20,708 bases of DNA from an uncultured Eubacterium sp. (GTDB lineage: Bacteria > Bacillota > Clostridia > Lachnospirales > Lachnospiraceae): positions 1-20,708 of the forward strand of contig CAJTVR010000086.1 in the NCBI GenBank assembly GCA_910580075.1. Reading direction: 5' to 3'. The notes below the pieces were generated by a model. It was not told the DNA's origin, searched no databases, and was given only the letters and a program-made list of their open reading frames with translations. The position numbers and the translations under genes were made by a program. Each line of letters begins with the position of its first letter. Position 1 is the stretch's first letter. Below are positions 6,983 to 14,175 of this stretch, one piece after another.

Positions 6983-7900
6983 CTATCCAAGAGACAGCAT
7001 CGTATCAATGCACCTGCGGGCTTTTTGCATGACATCATCCGCAAGGTTTATTTCTTCTCCTCCGTTACTGCATATGCAGTGGTAAACATCCATAAGAGTC
7101 GTCAGCTTCATATTGCTGCAGATACATTCTTTGGACAATGCATAGAACTGTTTGTCCGGGCATGCGTACTGCAGATGCTGGACGATGCTGTTTTCCGTTC
7201 CGATGATGAATTGCTGATCAGGGCTCTGTTTTGCATAGTCCATAATGCCGGTTGTGCTTCCCACATAATCAGCCTGGCTGGTAACTTCAGGCAGGCATTC
7301 CGGATGAACCAATAGTTTTGCATCTGGATAAAGCGCTCTTGCCTGTTCAGCCTCTTTTGCAGAGATACCGGTATGAGCCGGGCAGCCGCCTTTGATAAGC
7401 TGAATGTTTTTTTCAGGTACTTTTTTAGAAATCCATGCGCCCAGATTGCAGTCCGGAATAAATAAAATATCAGGGTTTTTAAGGCTGCTGATAATTTTTA
7501 AAGCTGAGGATGAAGTCACGCATACATCGCAGACTGTCTTTAATTCGGCAGTTGTATTGATATATGCAGCCACTGTATAGCCAGGGTAATCTTTTTTCAG
7601 CTCAGCAAGCCGGGCAGCCGTAATCTGTTCTGCCATTGGGCAGCCGGCCATAGGATGAGAGAGCAGCACTTTTTTCTGGGGAGAAAGAATTTTTACGGTT
7701 TCTGCCATAAAGCGCACGCCGCATAATAAGATTGTTTTCTGACTGGCTTTTGCGGCTTCCAGGCTGAGTCCGTAAGAATCTCCTATATAATCGGCCACTT
7801 CCCAGATTTCATGGCTCTGATAGGCATGTGCCAGAATGCAGATATCATTTTCTTTTTTTAAGCGGAGAATTTCGTCCTGAAGAGTTTTTGTCGTATACAT
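6983..7900 (-). CDS. nadA: Quinolinate synthase
   Basis: The 305-residue NadA condenses iminoaspartate with dihydroxyacetone phosphate to quinolinate in de novo NAD synthesis, using a [4Fe-4S] cluster. By comparison with the Thermotoga enzyme the cluster ligands are C87 (AGCPMAE), C173 (KGGCPAHTG) and C261 (CICSNMKLTTL). HAYQSHEIWEVADYIGDS near the N terminus and HPECLPEV (199-206) are family hallmarks. The length matches the compact archaeal/Thermotoga/clostridial form. The start at 7900 has AAGAAAGG 7 nt upstream. Neither nadB nor nadC is in the window, so the partners lie elsewhere. It is the first gene of a leftward operon with the DUF2520 reductase. Two palindromes around its promoter suggest repressor control, perhaps by the niacin repressor NiaR. 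Confidence 0.93.
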   Translation of the reverse strand: MYTTKTLQDEILRLKKENDICILAHAYQSHEIWEVADYIGDSYGLSLEAAKASQKTILLCGVRFMAETVKILSPQKKVLLSHPMAGCPMAEQITAARLAELKKDYPGYTVAAYINTTAELKTVCDVCVTSSSALKIISSLKNPDILFIPDCNLGAWISKKVPEKNIQLIKGGCPAHTGISAKEAEQARALYPDAKLLVHPECLPEVTSQADYVGSTTGIMDYAKQSPDQQFIIGTENSIVQHLQYACPDKQFYALSKECICSNMKLTTLMDVYHCICSNGGEEINLADDVMQKARRCIDTMLSLG

Positions 7901-7972
7901 ATTTTGACCTTTCTTATGTCTGGCTGGGTGTACTTGCTGCTTTTATATGTTGTCAAAGACTGGAGCTGAAGC

Positions 7973-7986
7973 GCAGACATGTCTGC
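7973..7986. promoter_or_regulatory. 14-bp perfect palindrome in the nadA 5' UTR, candidate operator
   Basis: GCAGACATGTCTGC is perfectly self-complementary and lies just downstream of the predicted nadA start point (near 7995), where a bound repressor would block transcription. NAD-synthesis genes of Firmicutes are often controlled by NiaR through short palindromes with ACA/TGT half sites; assignment to NiaR is inference. Confidence 0.45.
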
Positions 7987-8001
7987 ATGAAACTTGAAAT
8001 G

Positions 8002-8030
8002 ATTATATATAAACAAATTTGTTCTGTCAA
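8002..8030 (-). promoter_or_regulatory. Consensus sigma-A promoter of nadA
   Basis: On the minus strand TTGACA (8030-8025) and TATAAT (8007-8002) are separated by exactly 17 bp, a perfect match to the vegetative consensus. The spacer holds the 12-bp palindrome AACAAATTTGTT (8012-8023), a possible operator. Such a strong promoter with spacer and downstream palindromes is typical of a repressed gene. Confidence 0.85.
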
Positions 8031-8040
8031 TATTTTAAAA

Positions 8041-8193
8041 AGGTTAAATGAGATTTGAGGGCTTTTCAGACGCTGGAGGGAAGCTTTATTTGATGCTTTG
8101 CGTTCGGTTCTTTCCGGCCTGATCTCAATATTTTTTAGTCATTACATACAAATTTTTAAGATTTCATACGTATTATATTGATTATGAGTATCA
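8041..8193. other. Intergenic region between divergent nadA and nth promoters
   Basis: Together with the 5' UTRs, the gap between nadA and nth spans 7901-8263. Beyond the two promoters it contains no supported gene. The part at 8046-8140 can form weak secondary structure (GAGAT near 8049 against ATCTC near 8123), followed by a short T-rich stretch, but it is not a convincing terminator. The rest is AT-rich. Confidence 0.5.
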
Positions 8194-8222
8194 TTGACAA
8201 ATGGTCAGAAACTCTCTATTAT
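8194..8222 (+). promoter_or_regulatory. Sigma-A promoter of nth
   Basis: TTGACA (8194-8199) is followed 17 bp later by TATTAT (8217-8222). Transcription would start near 8229. This rules out the in-frame ATG at 8201 and supports the ATG at 8264 as the real nth start. Confidence 0.75.
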
Positions 8223-8263
8223 CTAATGTGAGAAAGAATACCTACCTAGCAGGAGGCATACAT

Positions 8264-8896
8264 ATGACAAAACGCACTGCCCAGATCTTAGAACGTCTGG
8301 ATCAAATGTACGGAACCGATGCGATGTGCTATCTGAACCATGACAATGCGTGGCAGCTTCTTATAGCGGTAATTTTAAGTGCCCAGTGTACAGATGCCAG
8401 AGTCAATATCGTGACAGCAGATTTATTTCAAAAATATAATACGCTGGAAAAATTTGCCAATGCAGATTTACAGGAACTGGAACAGGATATCCATTCTATT
8501 GGGTTTTATCACAGCAAGGCAAAAAACATCATTTCCTGCTGCCGTGACCTGGTGGCAAAATTTGGAGGGGAAGTACCTTCCTCAATCGAAGATTTAACAA
8601 GCCTGGCAGGCGTGGGACGTAAGACAGCAAATGTAATCCGGGGAAATGTTTATCATGAACCAAGTATTGTAGTAGACACTCATGTAAAGCGCATTTCAAA
8701 CCGGCTGGGATTTACTAAGGAATCAGACCCTTTTAAAATCGAACAGGATCTGATGAAAGTTCTGCCGAAAGACCACTGGATTTTATATAATATGCAGATT
8801 ATTACATTCGGGCGTGCCATATGTATAGCCCGCAGCCCGAAATGCAGTGAATGCTTCCTGCAGGATTTATGTAAGGCAGGGGATAAGAAAATTTGA
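8264..8896 (+). CDS. nth: Endonuclease III (DNA glycosylase/AP lyase)
   Basis: This 210-residue base-excision repair enzyme removes oxidised pyrimidines and cleaves abasic sites. The helix-hairpin-helix reads LAGVGRKTANVI with catalytic Lys120, and catalytic Asp138 lies in VDTHVKRISNRL. The [4Fe-4S] ligands C187, C194, C197 and C203 keep the C-x6-C-x2-C-x5-C spacing. These positions have the same numbering as in the E. coli enzyme. The start at 8264 is set by AGGAGG at 8251-8256 and by the promoter at 8194-8222. The stop overlaps the following exonuclease start by 4 nt (TTGA), making a small DNA-maintenance operon. Confidence 0.95.
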   Translation: MTKRTAQILERLDQMYGTDAMCYLNHDNAWQLLIAVILSAQCTDARVNIVTADLFQKYNTLEKFANADLQELEQDIHSIGFYHSKAKNIISCCRDLVAKFGGEVPSSIEDLTSLAGVGRKTANVIRGNVYHEPSIVVDTHVKRISNRLGFTKESDPFKIEQDLMKVLPKDHWILYNMQIITFGRAICIARSPKCSECFLQDLCKAGDKKI

Positions 8897-9648
8897 TTTT
8901 AAAAAATTATGTAGCCATTGACCTGGAAATGACAGGTCTGAATGCAAAGCGTGACAGTATTTTAGAAATAGGGGCCGTCCGGGTAGAAAATAAAAAAGCA
9001 GAAGCAGAATATCAGGCCATTATTCATCCGCATATGGAGCTTTCCGAAGAAGTGATCAGACTTACGGGAATTACGAATGAAATGGCAGCCGCAGGAAGGG
9101 AACTCGACGAGGTATTTCCGGAAATCATGGAGTTTTGCAAAGAATCTGTGCTGCTGGGACATAATGTGATTTTTGATTATGGATTTTTAAAACAGGCAGC
9201 AAAAAACAGGAATACAGAATTTGAGCGGCAGGGAATGGATACACTGAAAATTGCCAGAAAGCTGCTGGCTCCGGATATTAAGAAAACGCTTCAGATGCTG
9301 TGTGACCGCTATGCAATCCGAAGGGAACACCGTCACCGTGCGCTGGATGACGCACATGCAGCCAGAGAATTATATGAGATTTTTGAAGCAGAATATGAAG
9401 CGCAGTACCCGGAACTGTTTACGCCGTTTCCGCTCGTTTATAAAGCAAAAAAACAATCGCCAGCTACAAACAGGCAGAAGAAGCACCTGAAAGAGCTGGC
9501 TGAGTATCATAAAATTACCTTAAACATATCCTGGGAAACGCTGACAAAAAATGAAGCGTCCAGGCAGATTGACCGGATGACGGCACGGTATGGGAGAATT
9601 CCTAAACCGGACAGTCAGAGCTGTCTTTTGAAAGCTGTTCCAAAATAG
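8893..9648 (+). CDS. DEDDh 3'-5' exonuclease (DnaQ/PolC epsilon-like)
   Basis: This 251-residue protein has an N-terminal RNase-H-like exonuclease domain (about 1-170) with all three motifs: Exo I D10/E12 (AIDLEMTG), Exo II D95 (GHNVIFDYGFL) and Exo III H148/D153 (HRALDDAHA). The C-terminal part (about 195-240, NRQKKHLKELA and LTKNEASRQIDRM) resembles a small helical module found after various nuclease and helicase domains. The start must be the TTG at 8893: the next in-frame ATG (residue 13) would remove motif I, and AGGGGAT precedes the TTG. Translation is thus coupled to nth. It likely acts in DNA repair or proofreading-type trimming. Its 3' end overlaps the convergent gene by 47 nt. Confidence 0.88.
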   Translation: MILKNYVAIDLEMTGLNAKRDSILEIGAVRVENKKAEAEYQAIIHPHMELSEEVIRLTGITNEMAAAGRELDEVFPEIMEFCKESVLLGHNVIFDYGFLKQAAKNRNTEFERQGMDTLKIARKLLAPDIKKTLQMLCDRYAIRREHRHRALDDAHAARELYEIFEAEYEAQYPELFTPFPLVYKAKKQSPATNRQKKHLKELAEYHKITLNISWETLTKNEASRQIDRMTARYGRIPKPDSQSCLLKAVPK

Positions 9649-10219
9649 AATCTTTTAACAGCAGATCCGAATCACGCACGGTCTGAATCAGATCTTCCAG
9701 TTTTTCGGGCTGGCCGTGTTCACGGTATAAAGTACCGAGCAGCGTATAGTTTTTGCTCATATCTGTTTTGCAGGCTATGCCGAATTCGAGTACACGTATG
9801 GCTTCCTGCCAGTGCTCCAGCTGTGCAAGACGCTCGCCGTAAGATGTAACTGCCTGAACCAGCGTAGTAAAATTTGCATCGCAGTCAGATAGAACAGGCA
9901 GATTGGCAGCACCATACTGAAGTTTTAAGTCTGTATTAGAAATGCCGGTCAGGTTCAGAATCTGGCGGGAACTCAGATTTTTGAGTGTGGTTTCAATGGA
10001 CGCCAGCTGAGCATCTGCATACTGCCCGGCTGGAAATGTATCCAGCGGAATCTGAATATAGTCGAGCTGGCTGATGTCCTGTCTGCGCGTCTGATTGGCG
10101 AGCCGTTCTTTTTCCCAGAATGCGTCCTGCTGTTTTTTGAGGGCACGCGTGGAATTGTTTCGGAACATTGAGAACAGGGACAGGAGAATGATGATAAAAG
10201 GCAGAATCATAAGAGGCAT
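9602..10219 (-). CDS. Membrane-anchored TPR-like protein of unknown function
   Basis: This hypothetical protein has 205 residues from the second ATG (10219). The first ATG at 10231 almost touches the AAAGGA ribosome binding site, so the second, 11 nt away, is more plausible; using the first gives 209 residues. One N-terminal membrane helix (about residues 1-18) is followed by a charged linker and a mostly helical cytoplasmic or external domain. Helix pairs such as HWQEAIRVLEFGIA and NYTLLGTLYREHGQPEKL look like one or two tetratricopeptide repeats, suggesting protein-protein interaction. The gene is convergent with the exonuclease and overlaps its last 47 nt. No specific function can be assigned. 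Confidence 0.75.
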   Translation of the reverse strand: MPLMILPFIIILLSLFSMFRNNSTRALKKQQDAFWEKERLANQTRRQDISQLDYIQIPLDTFPAGQYADAQLASIETTLKNLSSRQILNLTGISNTDLKLQYGAANLPVLSDCDANFTTLVQAVTSYGERLAQLEHWQEAIRVLEFGIACKTDMSKNYTLLGTLYREHGQPEKLEDLIQTVRDSDLLLKDSILEQLSKDSSDCPV

Positions 10220-10231
10220 AATTAATCGCAT

Positions 10232-10496
10232 CCTTTCTATAATTATAATATTTAATAATAAAATTTATAAAATAATTTAACTGATTTATATTCTATATTT
10301 CATTTTTTCATCTGGTTAGATTTTTATCCGGTCTGTATTTATCGTTCTGCCTGTAATTTGAAATAAAAATCTGTACCTGGAAAAGATGGCAGCAGCTGTT
10401 ATATTATGAAATATTTAATAGGCTGGACAATTAATAAGTCATAATTTATCAACAATAATATATTACAGGCACATATGGCCTGGGAAAGAGGTTTCT
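10232..10496. other. AT-rich divergent intergenic region
   Basis: The 265-bp gap separates the minus-strand TPR-like gene from the small membrane ORF. The part at 10231-10310 is extremely AT-rich. Several TATAAT-like words exist, but none has a convincing -35 at the right distance, so I assign no promoter. I see no terminator, repeat or RNA element. Confidence 0.5.
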
Positions 10497-10637
10497 ATGT
10501 CTAATGCAGTGTCAAAATCGAAAAAAACGAAAACAACTATTTACAATTCTAAGAAAAAAAGGACAGCTGCAGCGGTTGTCTGTATAATTCTGGCAGTCGC
10601 AATGGTACTGCCGCTTCTGGCGGCGGCACTGATGTAA
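10497..10637 (+). CDS. Small single-pass membrane protein (46 aa)
   Basis: An ATG at 10497, preceded by GAAAGAGG at 10484-10491, opens a 46-codon frame ending in TAA at 10635-10637. The layout is convincing for a small membrane protein. A Ser/Lys/Thr-rich cationic N terminus (about 1-23, with KKTK and KKKR) is followed by one hydrophobic helix (about 24-46) containing VVCIILAVAMVLPLL and ending almost at the C terminus. This predicts an inward-facing N terminus. No family is recognised with certainty. It lies 160 nt upstream of the VanW gene on the same strand. Confidence 0.65.
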   Translation: MSNAVSKSKKTKTTIYNSKKKRTAAAVVCIILAVAMVLPLLAAALM

Positions 10638-10711
10638 CGGGTAAAAGCAGATATCGTGTATAATATACAGAAAATAAATGTTTCTGTCAAATATATTCGT
10701 GACTATTCTGC

Positions 10712-10741
10712 TTGAAACGGCTGTGCTGTCTGCGATAAAAT
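10712..10741 (+). promoter_or_regulatory. Probable sigma-A promoter of the VanW gene
   Basis: TTGAAA (10712-10717) and TAAAAT (10736-10741) are 18 bp apart, a good but not perfect match. Transcription would begin about 50 nt before the preferred ATG. An isolated TATAAT at 10659-10664 has no matching -35. Confidence 0.5.
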
Positions 10742-10797
10742 AAGAGGCAGCGCCGCCCCTGGATGGAGATTTGGCAAATTTATTTAGGAAGGGATGG

Positions 10798-12576
10798 ATG
10801 ATGGTGAGATTTCAAATGAACAGACATGTGAAAAAAATTGCAGCCGGCTCTATTGCTGCGATTGGGATTCTTGCGGCCGGATTTGCTGTGAATCAGGCAT
10901 ATGCAGATGCTAAGCAGGAGGACAAAATCCTGGATAATGTGTATATCGGTGAAGTTGCAGTCGGCGGCATGAGTGAAGAAGAAGCAATGCAGGCTGTAAA
11001 TGAATATGTATCCGGTGTGCAGGATACGGCATTTACGCTGAAAATAAATGATAAAAGCCTCAAAGCGACAGCAAAACAGCTTGGCGTGGAATGGGAAAAT
11101 ACCAGGGTTGTGGAAGAGGCTGTTATGATTGGTAAAAGCGGCAGCCTGATTTCACGTTATAAAGATAAGAAAGATTTAGAACATGAGCCAAAGACACTGG
11201 AACTTTCATTTGGCACGGATGAATCTGTAATTAAGAAATATCTGTCTAAAAATAAAAAGAAAGTAGACCAGAAAGCAGTTGACGGAGGCCTTACCCGGGA
11301 AAACGGCCAGTTTACGATTACCGGAGGAGAAGAGGGCATTGCTGTCAATGTAGACGAATCCGCAAAGACGATTGCGCAGTTTATTACAGACGACTGGGAT
11401 ACAAATGAAGCTGAAATAAATCTGAGCGCTGAAGTGGTACAGCCGCGAGGATCAAAAGAAGAGCTGTCTAAGGTAAAAGACGTGCTTGGTACATTTTCCA
11501 CTAATTACAGCAGCTCCAGTTCCGGACGTGCAATGAATGTATCGAACGGATGCAGCAGAATTAACGGAACGCTGTTATATCCGGGGGATGAGTTTTCCGT
11601 ATATGAGGCAGTCAGCCCGTTTGACGCAGAGAATGGGTATGCGCTTGCAGGTTCATATGAAAACGGAACGGTTGTGGAGACTTATGGCGGCGGCATCTGC
11701 CAGGTATCGACAACGCTGTACAATGCGGTTATTAAAGCAGAGCTTGCGGTTACAGAGCGGTTTCCGCATTCTATGATTGTTAATTATGTAAACCCGTCTA
11801 TGGACGCGGCAATTGCAGGAACATATAAAGATTTAAAATTTAAAAATAATACAAATGCACCGGTTTATATTGAGGGAATTACCGGCGGCGGCATCATTAC
11901 ATTCAGCATATATGGAGAAGAGACAAGAGATGCAGGCCGTGAAGTTATTTTTGAAAGCCAGATTATCAGTGAAAATCATCCGGCGACACAGATCCAGGGT
12001 TCTGCAAGCCATAACGTAGGCTATGTGTCTGTACAGCAGTCTGCCCATGTAGGAAAGGTTGCAAAACTGTGGAAGATTGTGAAAGAAAACGGCGTGGAAA
12101 AAAGCCGTGAGGAATTTAATAACAGCAATTACCGTGCGTCGCCAAAGATTATTATCGTAGGTACGAATACGGCAAGCGAAGAGGCAAGGGCGTATATTCA
12201 AAATGCAATTGCTTCACAGAATGAAGGTGCCATATATGCAGCAGCCCAGACGGCAGCAGCTATAGCGGCCCGTCCGGTACAGCAGGAACCGGAAGAACCG
12301 GAAAACCCGGAAGAAAATCCGGAAGGCGATCCGGCAGACCAGCCGAAAGATGACGGCCAGAAGAACGAAGACAAGAAGGAAGAACCTAAAAAAGAAGAAC
12401 CAAAGAAAAAAGAAGATAAGAAGGAAGAAAAGAAAGCAGAATCCTCCAAAGCAGATACCCAGAAAAATGATGCGCCAAAAGGAGAATCAGGAGAAAAGCA
12501 GACAGATGCGAAAGAATCAGACGCTTCAGCAGATGCTTCTGTAAAAAGCATAGATACAGATTCAAAAGAGCAGTAA
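10798..12576 (+). CDS. Secreted VanW-family cell-wall protein with acidic/Lys-rich tail
   Basis: The product has 592 residues from the ATG at 10798, chosen because AGGAAGGG (10786-10793) precedes it; a TTG at 10771 would add nine. An N-terminal signal sequence (about 8-36) ends at a likely AYA cleavage site. A peptidoglycan-binding-4-like region (about 45-220) precedes the VanW domain (about 230-375) with its hallmark GGGICQVSTTLYNA (297-310). A G5-like beta segment follows (about 380-460). The tail from about 490 is low-complexity Pro/Glu/Lys/Asp with KKEEPKKEEPKKKEDKKEE, probably wall-spanning or flexible; no LPXTG is present. VanW was named from a vancomycin-resistance cluster, but its biochemical role is not established. 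No van genes lie nearby, so it is not evidence for resistance. Confidence 0.9.
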   Translation: MMVRFQMNRHVKKIAAGSIAAIGILAAGFAVNQAYADAKQEDKILDNVYIGEVAVGGMSEEEAMQAVNEYVSGVQDTAFTLKINDKSLKATAKQLGVEWENTRVVEEAVMIGKSGSLISRYKDKKDLEHEPKTLELSFGTDESVIKKYLSKNKKKVDQKAVDGGLTRENGQFTITGGEEGIAVNVDESAKTIAQFITDDWDTNEAEINLSAEVVQPRGSKEELSKVKDVLGTFSTNYSSSSSGRAMNVSNGCSRINGTLLYPGDEFSVYEAVSPFDAENGYALAGSYENGTVVETYGGGICQVSTTLYNAVIKAELAVTERFPHSMIVNYVNPSMDAAIAGTYKDLKFKNNTNAPVYIEGITGGGIITFSIYGEETRDAGREVIFESQIISENHPATQIQGSASHNVGYVSVQQSAHVGKVAKLWKIVKENGVEKSREEFNNSNYRASPKIIIVGTNTASEEARAYIQNAIASQNEGAIYAAAQTAAAIAARPVQQEPEEPENPEENPEGDPADQPKDDGQKNEDKKEEPKKEEPKKKEDKKEEKKAESSKADTQKNDAPKGESGEKQTDAKESDASADASVKSIDTDSKEQ

Positions 12577-12639
12577 GGCAGCATCTGCAGCAGACACGGA
12601 TATTCTGAAAGCGGGGAGAAATCAGAGGACTGGAAAGAT

Positions 12640-13623
12640 ATGAAAATAGGTAAGATACCAGAAACAGTTTTAAAACGGTCAGTGTTAAGTCAGATTCATA
12701 ACCGCAGGGATGAAGTGCTGGCAGGGGCATCTGTAGGAGAAGACTGTGCGGCTGTTGCAGTCGCAGACGATGAGATGCTGGTGATGTCCACAGATCCGAT
12801 TACAGGTACGGTGCAGGATATCGGAGAACTGGCAATACAGATTACAGTAAACGATCTTGCAAGCGCAGGAGCAGAACCAGTAGGCGTTATGCTGACGGTT
12901 CTGCTGCCGGAGCGTGTCAGCGAACAGAAAATGCGGCACATGATAAATCAGGCAGAAGCCGCCTGTGCAAAGGTCAATGTACAGATTATGGGAGGACATA
13001 CAGAAGTCACGAAAGCGGTAAACCAGCCGCTGATTTCTGTTGTCGGTGTCGGGAAAGCAAAAAAGGGGAAACTGATATCCACATCAGGTGCCCGTCCCGG
13101 CATGGATATTATTATTACGAAATGGGCTGGCATTGAAGGGACTTCTATTATTGCAAAGGAAAAAGAAGATCAGCTCCGTACACGTTTTACACAGTCTTTT
13201 ATCGACCAGGCGAAAGCGTTTGACCAGATGATTTCCGTACTTCCGGAATCTGTCATTGCAGTACAAAACAACGTAGCTGCCATGCATGATGTGACAGAAG
13301 GCGGTATATTTGGAGCTTTGTGGGAAATGGCTGAGGCATCCGGCGTCGGGCTGGAAATCGATCTGAAGAAAATTCCAATCCGTCAGGAAACAGTCGAGAT
13401 CTGTGAGTTTTTTGATATTAATCCATATGAACTTATTTCCAGCGGGTGCATGCTGATGGCTGCAGCTGACGGGAATACGATTGTGCGTGAACTGGAAAAA
13501 GCTGGAATTCATGCGGTCGTGGCAGGGAAAGCGGTGAAGGGGAATGACAGAGTCCTCTATGCGGCTTCAGAGAAAAGGTTTTTAGAGCCTCCAAAGTCCG
13601 ATGAATTGTATAAGGTTGTATAA
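12640..13623 (+). CDS. AIR synthase-related protein (PurM/HypE/ThiL superfamily)
   Basis: This 327-residue protein has the two-domain PurM fold. The N-terminal ATP-binding half (about 1-150) contains GEDCAAVAV, the metal/ATP-binding Asp of STDPITGT, VNDLASAGAEPVGVMLT and IMGGHTEV. The C-terminal half (about 160-310) contains HDVTEGGIFGALWEMAEASGVG. The sequence is closest to the HypE-like branch, but it lacks the C-terminal Cys tail that carries the cyano group in true HypE, ending LYKVV instead, and no other hyp genes are present. The reaction is therefore unknown; an ATP-dependent phosphorylation or dehydration is expected from the superfamily. It follows the VanW gene by 63 nt, with no terminator between, and precedes an Lrp regulator. 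Confidence 0.85.
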   Translation: MKIGKIPETVLKRSVLSQIHNRRDEVLAGASVGEDCAAVAVADDEMLVMSTDPITGTVQDIGELAIQITVNDLASAGAEPVGVMLTVLLPERVSEQKMRHMINQAEAACAKVNVQIMGGHTEVTKAVNQPLISVVGVGKAKKGKLISTSGARPGMDIIITKWAGIEGTSIIAKEKEDQLRTRFTQSFIDQAKAFDQMISVLPESVIAVQNNVAAMHDVTEGGIFGALWEMAEASGVGLEIDLKKIPIRQETVEICEFFDINPYELISSGCMLMAAADGNTIVRELEKAGIHAVVAGKAVKGNDRVLYAASEKRFLEPPKSDELYKVV

Positions 13624-13692
13624 CAGCCTGAAGACAGGAGCAGCTTACGAAAGCAGTGTATGGTTTTTATTATGAATAAGGGGAGAGGAAGC

Positions 13693-14175
13693 ATGCGTGA
13701 AAAGATTTTAACATATATAGAAAAAAACAGCCGGATCAGTTTAAAGGAACTGGCGGTTATTATGGGTGTGGATGAAACAGTCGTTGCCCAGGAACTTAAG
13801 AATATGGAAGAGGAGCATATTATCTGCGGCTACCATACTTTGATTGACTGGGATAAAACGGGCGTGGAAAAAGTGACGGCTATGATTGAGGTGCGTGTAA
13901 CGCCGCAGCGGGATATGGGATTTGATAAAGTAGCTGAGCGGATTTACAACTATCCGGAAGTAAATGCAGTATTTTTGATTTCCGGAGGTTTCGACCTTCT
14001 GGTTACACTGGAAGGAAAAACATTGCGGGAAGTGTCACAGTTTGTGACAGATAAACTGTCTACACTTGATTCTGTACTGAGTACGAAGACCAATTTTATC
14101 TTAAAGAAATATAAAGATCATGGAACAATTATTGCAGATGCACCGAAGGATGAAAGGATGTCAATCACACCATGA
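13693..14175 (+). CDS. Lrp/AsnC-family transcriptional regulator
   Basis: This regulator has 160 residues from the ATG at 13693, preferred over the ATG at 13660 because GGGGAGAGG lies directly upstream. The N-terminal winged HTH (about 1-50, ISLKELAVIMGVDETVVAQEL) is followed by an Lrp/RAM ligand-binding domain (about 60-140, containing VNAVFLISGGFDLLVTLEG), the usual order in Lrp/AsnC proteins. The family senses amino acids and often controls adjacent amino-acid genes. Its stop overlaps the aminotransferase start by 4 nt (ATGA), which strongly ties it to that enzyme as regulator or co-regulated partner. Confidence 0.9.
   Translation: MREKILTYIEKNSRISLKELAVIMGVDETVVAQELKNMEEEHIICGYHTLIDWDKTGVEKVTAMIEVRVTPQRDMGFDKVAERIYNYPEVNAVFLISGGFDLLVTLEGKTLREVSQFVTDKLSTLDSVLSTKTNFILKKYKDHGTIIADAPKDERMSITP

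Noticed and set aside
6980..7315. 111-codon open frame on the plus strand within nadA
   Set aside because: It is antisense to conserved NadA sequence, including a cluster-ligand Cys region.
10798..12576. VanW protein as evidence of vancomycin resistance
   Set aside because: VanW-domain proteins are common in clostridia without resistance, and no vanRS/HAX genes are present; the nearby two-component genes belong to another module.
12198..12584. 128-codon Ser/Phe-rich open frame on the minus strand
   Set aside because: It is the complement of the Lys/Glu/Pro-rich tail of the VanW protein; the low-complexity repeats create the open frame.
13084..13512. 142-codon open frame on the minus strand
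   Set aside because: It is antisense to the well-supported PurM-like gene and has no recognisable domain.
14033..14049. TGTCAC-N5-GTGACA inverted repeat inside the Lrp gene
   Set aside because: It is within conserved coding sequence of the ligand-binding domain and away from any promoter, so it is more likely chance than an operator.
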